In this document: in pieces, positions 52,612-60,104 of the stretch | Position numbering within the stretch: position 1 is the first letter of the stretch | Layout: every line of letters begins with the position of its first letter | Source: Aureliella helgolandensis | GTDB lineage: Bacteria > Planctomycetota > Planctomycetia > Pirellulales > Pirellulaceae | DNA length: 64,000 nucleotides | Assembly: GCF_007752135.1 (NCBI RefSeq) | Contig: NZ_CP036298.1 | Location: 5,452,859-5,516,858, forward strand | Direction: 5' to 3' | Made by a program: the position numbers and the translations under genes | The notes under the pieces: generated by a model | Told to the model about the DNA's origin: nothing | What the model saw: the letters and a program-made list of their open reading frames with translations, nothing else | The model's database searches: none

Positions 52612-52665
52612 GCCAAAACGCGATACCAATCCGCGTCGCCGGTCGGTGGTTCGATCGGCCTGGCG

Positions 52666-52745
52666 ATGGCAGCCAACCACGAACTAGATTTGGGAACTAC
52701 GACGATGAAGAAGGCAGGTGTGAAAATTGGTGGTGTGTATCCGCG
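52666..52745 (+). pseudogene. 5' fragment of a HARE-HTH gene
   Basis: MAANHELDLGTTTMKKAGVKIGGVY matches the start of the gene at 62886 almost exactly, then the homology stops near 52740 and unrelated sequence follows. The winged-helix domain is missing. Confidence 0.75.
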
Positions 52746-53279
52746 ACAGCGACACACCAGCGACCATCGACTTGACGGAGCACAAGCTCGTTTGTGTCGA
52801 GGAGCTCGGCGGGCATCTGAAATCGTATCGCTCTGCTGCGTAGCGGAGGAAGGTGCAGCCCACACTGCTTCGTTCTATTGGATGCGAGTGAGACAGTGCT
52901 CAAGCAAAATTCGGGGCTTCTCTCTGGCTGTTCAAAGCACCGCAGTCCGATGCGACCAACTCCCTTCCCAGTGCAAAAATTGCCGACTGAGCCATGTGGT
53001 CAGATTCGTGTACAGCGCGCAGGCGACTGTAGCCGGTGCAGAGCCATCGCAACGCAAAGCACCGCACCAGCAATAGGCGAGAAGTAGCACACGTGAGATA
53101 CGCAGAAGAAGTCTGCTTAGAGTTACGAGAAAATTGAAAGTGAAGCGGTTTAGTTCAACGACTGTGGATAACCGGGGGCGAGTGCATCGGCAACCACTGC
53201 CCAACGGATGTTCGAGCCCTCCGGTTCATCCGATGGTTCATCGGTGTCATACCTCCCCGGTATTGCAGGAAACTCAGGA
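52746..53279. other. Intergenic region without a recognised gene
   Basis: A minus-strand frame (52932-53204) gives a hydrophobic stretch NRFTFNFLVTLSRLLLRISRVLLLAYCWCGALRC but no family. GGATAACCGGGGGCGAGTGC near 53166 could be an attC arm, but a convincing partner was not found. Confidence 0.35.
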
Positions 53280-53813
53280 CTACTTTCGATAAAGAACCCA
53301 CTCCACCTCAAGGTGATAAGTCTTCCGGTTTGGCTGTTTCAGAGCAAACGCCTTCCAATCCGCACTCAGAAGCTTTGCCTCTGGAAAAGAGAAGTCATGC
53401 AACTCGCGGTACTTGACGACTTTCAACTTGGCGAAGTTCCCTTCTTTAGTCCGCAGGGCCAACACCGCGCCGCAAACCAATGATTCGTTGGCAACCTTCT
53501 TGTCGGAGTACTTCAGCGCCTCCAAATCCTCTCGGGTAATCTTGTCAAACTCTATCTTACCGAGCACGAACAGTGCTGCCCCATTCCGTGGAGCTAGAAA
53601 CTGTTCCCTAGCATTGACTTGCTCCCACCAGACATCACAGCTTTTCTCATCTCCCTGTTTGTTTGTTTCGATATCCCACATCGATGTGCCGAGAATAGCG
53701 GTCCGGCCTTTCACAGGCCCGTCTTGTGTCTTCTCATCGCTTCCTCCAGAGACTACCTGCGTTACTGTCGCTACAAGCGCCAAGAAGAACCATGTGGTCC
53801 AGGAACTCAACAT
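53280..53813 (-). CDS. Cassette gene, secreted protein
   Basis: 177 residues from the ATG at 53813, giving a signal peptide (WTTWFFLALVATVTQVVSGG). The mature part contains DVWWEQVNAREQFLAPRNGAALFVLGKIEFDKITREDLEALKYSDKKVANESLVCGAVLALRTKEGNFAKLKVVKYRELHDF. No family recognised. R1 copy D lies immediately upstream. Confidence 0.62.
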   Translation of the reverse strand: MLSSWTTWFFLALVATVTQVVSGGSDEKTQDGPVKGRTAILGTSMWDIETNKQGDEKSCDVWWEQVNAREQFLAPRNGAALFVLGKIEFDKITREDLEALKYSDKKVANESLVCGAVLALRTKEGNFAKLKVVKYRELHDFSFPEAKLLSADWKAFALKQPNRKTYHLEVEWVLYRK

Positions 53814-53842
53814 ACGTATCTCCGTTGAAGTCGAACTGCTGC

Positions 53843-54386
53843 CGAACGAATAGCAATCTATCCCAACTGGGAGCGCAGCGAGCACGGAGGGATAGATTGT
53901 CCGTCGAGCTGAGACGCTTCGCTCGACGGGTCCTATACGGATAGTTCGAGCTGGCGTCTGATGACAGTCAGCTTAGCCTAGGCAGAGTTGGCTTGGCAAG
54001 CATTTTGTCGAGCAGAAAGGAAACGCACCGTGAGGCGGATAGGTAATAGGAATCATGCAGTTGCATCTCCCAGCCTGGAGAAAGGGTTCTCGGCGCTCCC
54101 GCGACGCGAAACTTACAATTACCTTCCAGTATGCACACACATTGGGCAGGAGCAGACAGCAACCAAATCTCGGAGCTCAATACCGTTCAGGGCAGGGTAG
54201 CTACCCCCTACCTTTCATCCTCGCTTCCTTTCTTTGCTACACATCAACCGACGACTTCGGCACAGTGCTATACCTCGGTTGCAAGGCTAGATAATGAGCC
54301 TGGGACTAGCAGCTACTCATGCGAGGGGTCACGCCCGCTAATCATTCAAACATCTCCAGTTCGATTCTTGCATGCGATGGTTCGCT
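53843..54386 (-). repeat. R1 element, copy D (attC-bounded, no gene)
   Basis: About 544 bp, like copies B and C but with a short deletion near 54014-54030. Ends CCGAACGAATAGC left and ATGCGATGGTTCGC right. Separates the secreted protein gene from the HNH nuclease gene. Confidence 0.88.
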
Positions 54387-54387
54387 G

Positions 54388-54981
54388 TCATCTATCGCCA
54401 GCTGAGACGGGAGATTCTGGTTGCTGTATAGGCACCCACAGTACAAGCGAACTCAAGTCTGGGAACGTATACGGAAGCAATTCGATCATGAACGGCAGGC
54501 GATGACTATGGGCATCTTCCAACCGGATATCAAGCAGCTCATGCGCTTCACAATAGCGGGCAACAAGCTTCATGTAGCGACGCAGTAGCAGAACCGACGG
54601 AAAGGCGTTTTTGATTAGGCACCACTCAAGCAGATCACGGTCCCGTTTGGAACTGTTACAGGATTTGCATGCCCAGACGAGATTGTCGGAGTAGTCCTCA
54701 CCGCCCTTTATCCTCGGAATCAAATGATCGATGCTTAAAGAGGTTGTTGCTCCACAATAACAGCACGCTTGGGGGTAGTTGAGCTTCACTTTTTCATCGT
54801 CATAAAGCGTGCGCATCTGCATCGTGCGTGAGGTGAGCCCCTTGAAGAGCTTCGCGCGGATCATGTGATGCGTACGCGCATATTTGATTGCACCTGCGTC
54901 GAGCGCAGCATGTGCACGAGCGAGGTTTGCATACGCCCACGCGATGTGTTGCCTTACGGTGTCGATCACTGGTGTTGGCAT
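54388..54981 (-). CDS. HNH endonuclease
   Basis: 197 residues from the ATG at 54981; the longer frame starts in the upstream attC. The HNH motif is complete: CCYCGATTSLSIDHLIPRIKGGEDYSDNLVWACKSCNSSKRDRDLLEW, with CxxC and CxxC zinc ligands and the catalytic His in DHLIPR. An N-terminal helical region (ARAHAALDAGAIKYARTHHMIRAKLFKG) is of unknown role. Free HNH nucleases in cassettes may be defence or toxin effectors. Confidence 0.85.
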   Translation of the reverse strand: MPTPVIDTVRQHIAWAYANLARAHAALDAGAIKYARTHHMIRAKLFKGLTSRTMQMRTLYDDEKVKLNYPQACCYCGATTSLSIDHLIPRIKGGEDYSDNLVWACKSCNSSKRDRDLLEWCLIKNAFPSVLLLRRYMKLVARYCEAHELLDIRLEDAHSHRLPFMIELLPYTFPDLSSLVLWVPIQQPESPVSAGDR

Positions 54982-55004
54982 AAGAAGTACGGTTCGGCTG
55001 ATAG

Positions 55005-55095
55005 CGAACGAATAAGGTAAACGCGTCGAGGGGCTTGAGTTGGAAGTGCAAAGTGAATGACGTACCACGACTGCGATTCACCGCCAGGGTTCGTC
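55005..55095 (-). other. Predicted attC site
   Basis: GCGAACGAATAAGGTAAACG-CGTCGAGGGG pairs imperfectly with CGTACCACGACTGCGATTCA-CCGCCAGGGTTCG. The right half is almost identical to the site at 44914. Confidence 0.7.
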
Positions 55096-55116
55096 AGAAT
55101 TTCGTCGTACTGGGGA

Positions 55117-55608
55117 TTACATGGAATTGTACGACAGGTACATCACACCAGATTTGAAATATACTCGAAGCTGTTTTCCATTGTCAGCCATACTAGTTTC
55201 GAACGCCGCTATTGGTGAGTCAAAGCCCATAGCTTCTTCATCGTGCGTTAGCAGGTCACTTGATCCGGGGGTTAATCCCCAAGGATGGGTCGTTGCCCAC
55301 GCATTGAATTGCGGTAGTGTCATTCGATAGGTTGCATAGAGTCGTGCAAAATCTGGAGAGTAGGTTACGCATCCACTACGTGGGACAAATCGATTCTGCG
55401 CCTGGTGCCAAGCGGCGAAAACTCGGTGATGGAATGCGCCATTGAGCAATATCCCTGCAAATGGAGCGATAAAGAAAGCAACCAAGCACACGTTTCCCCA
55501 AGTCAGTTTTAGACGCGGCCTGAGTACTCCGAGAAGAACCAAAGTTGTGATCACCGGCGCCGCAAGAAGCACAAGAAAGGTCTTGAAGTAGATGTCACCT
55601 AGGTTCAT
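55117..55608 (-). CDS. Cassette gene, membrane protein (duplicated, copy 2)
   Basis: 163 residues, near-identical to the gene at 45026. Two helices at the N-terminus (VITTLVLLGVL and LVAFFIAPFAGILLNGAF) and the same soluble tail. The high similarity in both the gene and part of its flanking attC shows a recent cassette duplication about 10 kb apart. Confidence 0.7.
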   Translation of the reverse strand: MNLGDIYFKTFLVLLAAPVITTLVLLGVLRPRLKLTWGNVCLVAFFIAPFAGILLNGAFHHRVFAAWHQAQNRFVPRSGCVTYSPDFARLYATYRMTLPQFNAWATTHPWGLTPGSSDLLTHDEEAMGFDSPIAAFETSMADNGKQLRVYFKSGVMYLSYNSM

Positions 55609-55620
55609 GGGGTTCTTCGA

Positions 55621-55707
55621 CGAACGACGGGCATCACCCAGCCGCGGATAACGATATTAAATTGGCATTTCGCCCAGCCGCCGTGGCTTGGGTGCATGCC
55701 ATTGTGC
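55621..55707 (-). other. Predicted attC site
   Basis: CGAACGACGGGCATCACCCA-GCCGCGG pairs with CCGCCGTGGCTTGGGTGCAT-GCCATTG. Confidence 0.75.
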
Positions 55708-55717
55708 TTTCGCGCTT

Positions 55718-56186
55718 TTACATCCCTGATTTTTCGGCTACCTTTGCGATCCGGACTTTGACGGAGGACGCCGGTGAATAGCCTGCAAATCCCTCGAAGC
55801 CCGGAAGCTTGAACCCGCGGCCCGGCTCGGTTTCGTGTGTTTCTCCAGGTAGCACGCCGGGCGAATCATCGAACTCTGCGAACAGAGTGTAGTTGAACGT
55901 TTCTCGAGTCGAACCATCATCGTTAAGCGAGGTGATCTCGGCGTCGACAACGCGAACGGAAATGTCACCAGTGTTTTTCCATGTAGTCAGCACTTCCTGA
56001 CCCATCTTGCCGTTGGCTGCATTCTTGAATGGTGCTAGTTGAGCGTCAATCAATTCGACAGTAGCCATTTTTGTTGGAGCATTCTGCGACGTCGTTGTTT
56101 CTGGGGTAGTACGGTTTTGAGCTGTTGGCGTATCGCATCCCATAGCGATCAGCAAGGCGAATAGCGTGAAGTATCGGGCGAGCATT
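55718..56186 (-). CDS. Cassette gene, lipoprotein
   Basis: 155 residues from the ATG at 56186. Signal peptide with lipobox LIAMGC, then a Thr/Asn-rich linker (DTPTAQNRTTPETTTSQNAPTKM) and a beta-rich domain (VELIDAQLAPFKNAANGKMGQEVLTTWKNTGDISVRVVDAEITSLND ... TETEPGRGFKLPGFEGFAGY) resembling DUF-type FxLYD secreted proteins. Probably anchored in the outer membrane. Role unknown. Confidence 0.7.
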
Positions 56187-56226
56187 TGTGTAGTCTCTGA
56201 TGCGGAAAAACATGGTTTGAGCGAAA

Positions 56227-56316
56227 GAACGACACACCTCACCGAGTCGCGGCAAGGAGACGTGCCATTTGCAAAACGCACCGCCCGCGACTTAGGTGCA
56301 CGCGATTGGTCGGTCC
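56227..56316 (-). other. Predicted attC site
   Basis: GAACGACACACCTCACCGAG-TCGCGG pairs with CCGCGACTTAGGTGCACGCG-ATTGGTCGG. Confidence 0.75.
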
Positions 56317-56317
56317 A

Positions 56318-57043
56318 TTATCGTTGTAGCATGGTTTGAAGTCCGTTGAGCGTGAACGGTGGGTTTTTCAAATGAACAACGGCATGGCAGTTTGGGCATA
56401 GAGGAATCAAGTCCGTTATAGGGTCTATGATGCGTGGTCCAGTATCTGCCAATCTCTCGATATGATGAACGTGAATCAACAATTCGGCAATGCTTCCGTA
56501 TCGGTCCGCCAATTTTATTCTGCATCCTTGGCATTGGTAGCCAAAATGTTCCAAGCATCGAGTCCGAAGAATTTTGCTTCTTTCGTAACGCGAGGAAAGG
56601 ACGGTACGAATCTTTCCATCGACGATGATAACATCATTGAGCGCAGGACTCGGCGTTTTCAAACGCGATTTCTTGCCAGCGACGGGGAGCGAATAAGTTA
56701 ATAGTCGTTCTGCAAGTACGGACGCCGAGGCACCGACGGGTATGTGAATCAACGTCGGGAATTCTTCAGCCCACTTCGATCCCATTTTCTCGCGCAGTTG
56801 AAACCTCGCGGAATCAGATAGTTGCGGAATCCACTCAGGTTCGTCCCCGCGTAAATAGACGGTAGCAAGAAGCGAATCTTGTTTGTGATACAGATGTGCA
56901 AAGCGATTCGACCCTTTGACAGCAAATGCACAAGTTGAGGTAGTGACCCTGAAGGCATCGGGCATTGACGTTTGCAATGCCTCGAGCAGCGAGTCGCAGA
57001 ACTCACGAGAGTCTCCACTGCAGTTTTCGTGAGTTGTTGCCAT
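56318..57043 (-). CDS. HNH endonuclease with N-terminal sensor-like region
   Basis: 241 residues. The C-terminal McrA-like HNH fold reads CQGCRIKLADRYGSIAELLIHVHHIERLADTGPRIIDPITDLIPLCPNCHAVVH with CxxC, HVHH and CPNCH. The N-terminal ~150 residues (SMPDAFRVTTSTCAFAVKGSNRFAHLYHKQDSLLATVYLRGDEPEWIP) may form a separate domain. This layout is common in type IV restriction-like or phage-defence nucleases, but the target is unknown. Confidence 0.85.
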   Translation of the reverse strand: MATTHENCSGDSREFCDSLLEALQTSMPDAFRVTTSTCAFAVKGSNRFAHLYHKQDSLLATVYLRGDEPEWIPQLSDSARFQLREKMGSKWAEEFPTLIHIPVGASASVLAERLLTYSLPVAGKKSRLKTPSPALNDVIIVDGKIRTVLSSRYERSKILRTRCLEHFGYQCQGCRIKLADRYGSIAELLIHVHHIERLADTGPRIIDPITDLIPLCPNCHAVVHLKNPPFTLNGLQTMLQR

Positions 57044-57057
57044 TACACTCCTAGGAC

Positions 57058-57146
57058 CGAACGGCGGTGTTCACGCCGTTCCGGGACATGACATTTTGTG
57101 CAAAGTAAAGCGGCCACCGGAACTGGCGTGCAATGCGTGGTTCGTC
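57058..57146 (-). other. Predicted attC site
   Basis: CGAACGGCGGTGTTCACGCC-GTTCCGG pairs with CCGGAACTGGCGTGCAATGC-GTGGTTCG; very clear stem. Confidence 0.82.
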
Positions 57147-57152
57147 CGTCTC

Positions 57153-57560
57153 TTAGCGTCGATCAGTTGCCGCGCTGCCGCTGGCCGACAGATTTTTCGG
57201 CTTATTTCGACGGTCCCAAAATTTTGTCATAAGCAAGGATATGATTGTTTGCAGTGCTAAGGCGAAAACCACAATAGAAACGATTACGTACGCAGCTGAA
57301 AATTCGCGCAAACTCAGGAATGCACAATAGAACAAGCTAAGCGTTAGTGGAACGCCGAGCAAGAGGTACGGCAACCGTTTCGAGGTTTGAATCTCAAAAA
57401 CACTTCCGAAGTAGGATTGAATCATACCGAATGAAAACAGAGTACCGCCCAATGCAAACAATAATCCCAAACGATCCAAATACAGTCCGAGACCGCTAAG
57501 CAGGCAACCAGTCCAAATTACTGACTGACCGATTGCAGAGTTCTTCGTCATTGCGGGCAT
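57153..57560 (-). CDS. Cassette gene, small membrane protein
   Basis: 135 residues with about four transmembrane helices (AIGQSVIWTGCLLSGLGLYL, LLFALGGTLFSFGMI, LLLGVPLTLSLFYCAFLSL, AYVIVSIVVFALALQTIISLL) and a basic tail. No family recognised. Confidence 0.62.
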   Translation of the reverse strand: MPAMTKNSAIGQSVIWTGCLLSGLGLYLDRLGLLFALGGTLFSFGMIQSYFGSVFEIQTSKRLPYLLLGVPLTLSLFYCAFLSLREFSAAYVIVSIVVFALALQTIISLLMTKFWDRRNKPKNLSASGSAATDRR

Positions 57561-57578
57561 GTGAATATCTTCAAAGGA

Positions 57579-57668
57579 CGAACGGCACGCATCACGGGGT
57601 GGCGGAAGTTGATGTTGATTTCAAAACCGACTGGCCACCGCCACTCCCGTGCATGCGATGGTTATCAG
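57579..57668 (-). other. Predicted attC site
   Basis: CGAACGGCACGCATCACGGG-GTGGCGG pairs with CCGCCACTCCCGTGCATGCG-ATGGTTATC; a near-ideal example with only the expected unpaired bases. Confidence 0.85.
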
Positions 57669-57685
57669 CTCTTCGGTGACACTGC

Positions 57686-58495
57686 TCAGGTGACACATTT
57701 TGAAAGATGCTCCATGAACAGTGGGAACTCACCATGACCATCTAAGTGAATGACGCGAATGTTGCTTGCTTCCAAAACTGCGTGAAATATGGGATCGGTT
57801 CGCGTGGCGACAAAAAAAGCGCACCGAGGTTCGGCCAAGTCGATATCGCCAAAGAGTTTCTGCGTTCGATTCCAGATATATCTAACGTTGTAATCTCGGA
57901 AGCTGTAGCCGAGGAACAACATGTGGTATTCCATCATGTCGGCACGCAGTCGCAAATCAAACGGCGAATCAATCCCGAATCGTTCGTAGTACTGCGATTC
58001 TGAAATCACCATTGTGTTGGGGTGATGGATTGATCCGTGATATTTCAGAATTGGTGTCGCGGAAGACGATAGCTTTGTAAGGTCGGTTGGATGTGCAACT
58101 GACGTGTACGGTTTGCCAAGTTGCTTGTATGCCTCTTCCTGCAAGTCATCCCAATTGGTCGTGTAAACTGCGGGAGCGTCGAGCCGGGCAATGTTCTTGA
58201 TCGGTTCAGGGGGATCTGGAATGTTCTTGGACCACTCGAGGATGTCGGCAAGGATAGTCGGTATTACGTCTTTGCCCTGAATCATCAGATACTCAATTGC
58301 TACCAGAAGATCACGTTTTTCCCGAATAGCCTCGGGGGAAATACCCAATGCTGATGCGACGCGTGAAACCAATTCGTCCCAACCAGGGAGACCGGCATTG
58401 GCTGAAACGCCGGCACCAGCGAACGGAATCACACGGCGTTCCATTAGACGCTCGACCAACTCTTCAACTAAGGGATCCGTTCGGAAGTCAGACAT
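57686..58495 (-). CDS. SIR2-domain (SIR2_2) protein, possible anti-phage NADase
   Basis: 269 residues. The Rossmann start is VIPFAGAGVSANAGLPGWDELV (GAGxS, NAGxP), then APAVYTTNWDDLQEEAY (TTNxD) and ILKYHGSIHHPNTMVISESQYY (the HG motif), followed by a SIR2_2-type end (MLFLGYSFRDYNVRYIW). Related single-domain or fused SIR2 proteins deplete NAD in Thoeris, DSR and similar defence systems. A stand-alone cassette form is plausible as a defence effector, but activity is inferred. Confidence 0.85.
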   Translation of the reverse strand: MSDFRTDPLVEELVERLMERRVIPFAGAGVSANAGLPGWDELVSRVASALGISPEAIREKRDLLVAIEYLMIQGKDVIPTILADILEWSKNIPDPPEPIKNIARLDAPAVYTTNWDDLQEEAYKQLGKPYTSVAHPTDLTKLSSSATPILKYHGSIHHPNTMVISESQYYERFGIDSPFDLRLRADMMEYHMLFLGYSFRDYNVRYIWNRTQKLFGDIDLAEPRCAFFVATRTDPIFHAVLEASNIRVIHLDGHGEFPLFMEHLSKCVT

Positions 58496-58517
58496 CGGAT
58501 TGAGGATTTACTTTGCT

Positions 58518-58607
58518 GATAACGGCAGGGTTAACGGCGGATTGGGGTTTGAGTTAGAACTGCAAAGTGGAGGCAATGCCAATCCTGCCGTTCACCCCAT
58601 TGTTACG
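58518..58607 (-). other. Predicted attC site
   Basis: GATAACGGCAGGGTTAACGG-CGGATTGGGG pairs with CCAATCCTGCCGTTCACCCC-ATTGTTAC. Confidence 0.8.
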
Positions 58608-58977
58608 TGTCTTTCGAAGTGTGCTCGATTCTATCGTATCTTGGCCAGATTACATCCAAAATTCCGCCAATCAAAGCGCCGATCCCACCGATAGCGACAC
58701 CAAGGAGCGAACAGCCGATTACAGCAGCGAGCAGTGCTACGAACCCCGGAGTTCCACTATAGACAGTACCAGGCGGAGCCGGAGCCCTAGACCAGATCCA
58801 TGCGAACACACGAACAACATTCAGCAACGGTATTGCAACACCCACAATCGCGCCGAGAATCGTGGCACGGCGTAAATACCGCCACCTCCGATGCGATCGC
58901 TCGATAGTGTTGTCTTCGGGCGGTTCGTACGGGTTCGAAAGGTTTCTCAATTCATTGCTGCCCGCGGATTCGGACAC
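58603..58977 (-). CDS. Cassette gene, small membrane protein
   Basis: 124 residues with two long hydrophobic segments (ATILGAIVGVAIPLLNVVRVFAWIW and FVALLAAVIGCSLLGVAIGGIGALIGGIL). The N-terminus (NPYEPPEDNT) is a common planctomycete membrane-protein opening. The stop overlaps the downstream attC by a few bases. No family recognised. Confidence 0.62.
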   Translation of the reverse strand: MSESAGSNELRNLSNPYEPPEDNTIERSHRRWRYLRRATILGAIVGVAIPLLNVVRVFAWIWSRAPAPPGTVYSGTPGFVALLAAVIGCSLLGVAIGGIGALIGGILDVIWPRYDRIEHTSKDT

Positions 58978-59064
58978 GTAACGGTGCCGATCACTCCGTC
59001 GGCGGGGATGAGTCGGCAGTAAAAGCAGACCGAGGTCGCCGACTGGAGTGCATCAGTTGGTTCT
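58978..59064 (-). other. Predicted attC site (R2 type), last of the array
   Basis: CGTAACGGTGCCGATCACTC-CGTCGGCGG pairs with GTCGCCGACTGGAGTGCATC-AGTTGGTTC. Confidence 0.78.
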
Positions 59065-59620
59065 CAGTTCTAGATTGTTGGGGCCAGGAGCATGGCAGCA
59101 TCGTCTTCAGTATAGCAAATTTGGTTTGCGATCGCGGAGGACAGCTTGGAAAGGCAGTGTGGCGATTCCTGGCATTCCACCAAGCGAGCCCCCCTGACCG
59201 AGTAGCCCAGCATCGAGCTGGATTCCCCTTCGTTTTCATCCGGTTGGACTTCCGCGACGCGAGTGCATTCGAGCGGTTCGCAATGGTGCTTCCATTGCCC
59301 AAAGACCTACCGTCCATCTGGCAATACGTTTTACGTTTAGACTTCGTTCCCCTCGGTAACCAGTTGGCAACCGCTTCGAATTGATTAGCAGCCAATACTT
59401 TGGAATCCGGGAAGCAGTTGGTTAACTCGGTCACTGGCATTTCGTGGGTGACCGTCCGCATTTCCCCAAGCTGCTCTCAATTATCCATATCCTCGAACGC
59501 GATTTCATCGAGATTAAGCTGTCGGAATCCAGAAAGTCGAAAGTGGCCTGCCATCGGGTGGCGTGTAGATTTCAGCTTACCAGCAGCTCCAACGCTGGAT
59601 GCACCGTTTAGTCCGCTGCC
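59065..59620 (-). repeat. R2 repeat, copy 3 (gene-free)
   Basis: Matches copy 2 nearly throughout (AATGGTGCTTCCATTGCCCA, GGAATCCGGGAAGCAGTTGG, TATCCATATCCTCGAACGCG, CACCGTTTAGTC). A 156-codon minus-strand frame (58991-59461) shares LGNGSTI with frames in the other copies but differs elsewhere, so coding is doubtful. Confidence 0.8.
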
Positions 59621-59639
59621 CGATCTACCACGTCCCGCA

Positions 59640-59760
59640 TGGAGGCCAAACTTAGGCACCGTCGCTTCTCTCTGGAAAACCTACTGGTATCCTGCCAATT
59701 CCCGCAAGAATTGGCTTGCTGCGGTTCTAAACGCATGGCTCCATGTGTGTTATCGCCACA
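59640..59760 (+). repeat. R3 leader, copy 2
   Basis: Shortened relative of the R3 copies at 52201 and 62383, keeping GGCTTGCTGCGGTTC-AAACGCATGGCTCC and ATGTGTGTT. It precedes an unrelated small gene, so R3 is not just part of one duplicated gene pair. Confidence 0.7.
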
Positions 59761-59795
59761 ACTAGATAACCAAGTTTTCAATCGGAGCAGTTAAC

Positions 59796-60050
59796 GTGAC
59801 CAGCGGCAACAAAACAACCGACGCAGCCCTCCGCCAAATCTTCCGCACGATGGACGGTAACCAAGCTCAAGAAATCCGCGAGGCCTACTACAAGGCCGTC
59901 GAGGGGCTGATGACATTGGCAGAGGCACTGGAGATCGCCGACGCAACGCAACCGGAATCGGAATCGGCCGGAACGCTGCTAACCGAACATTTCCATGCCA
60001 TCGAAGCGCTCGATGCGATGAAGCGTAGTCGGCTTGGGGCTGTGCTGTGA
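59796..60050 (+). CDS. Small protein of unknown function
   Basis: 84 residues: MTSGNKTTDAALRQIFRTMDGNQAQEIREAYYKAVEGLMTLAEALEIADATQPESESAGTLLTEHFHAIEALDAMKRSRLGAVL. Helical and soluble. No family recognised. A decayed copy of its last residues lies at 61171-61232. Preceded by R3. Confidence 0.62.
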   Translation: MTSGNKTTDAALRQIFRTMDGNQAQEIREAYYKAVEGLMTLAEALEIADATQPESESAGTLLTEHFHAIEALDAMKRSRLGAVL

Positions 60051-60104
60051 GCCAAACAACAGAGTGGTAAGCTCGTGCTCAACCGCCTAATGCGGGCCGC
60101 CATG

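Noticed and set aside
40571..59064. R1 and R2 as insertion sequences
   Set aside because: No transposase, no terminal repeats of IS type and no target duplications; their boundaries are attC ends.
58991..59461. 156-codon minus-strand frame in R2 copy 3
   Set aside because: The frame is not conserved between R2 copies and it runs into the attC.
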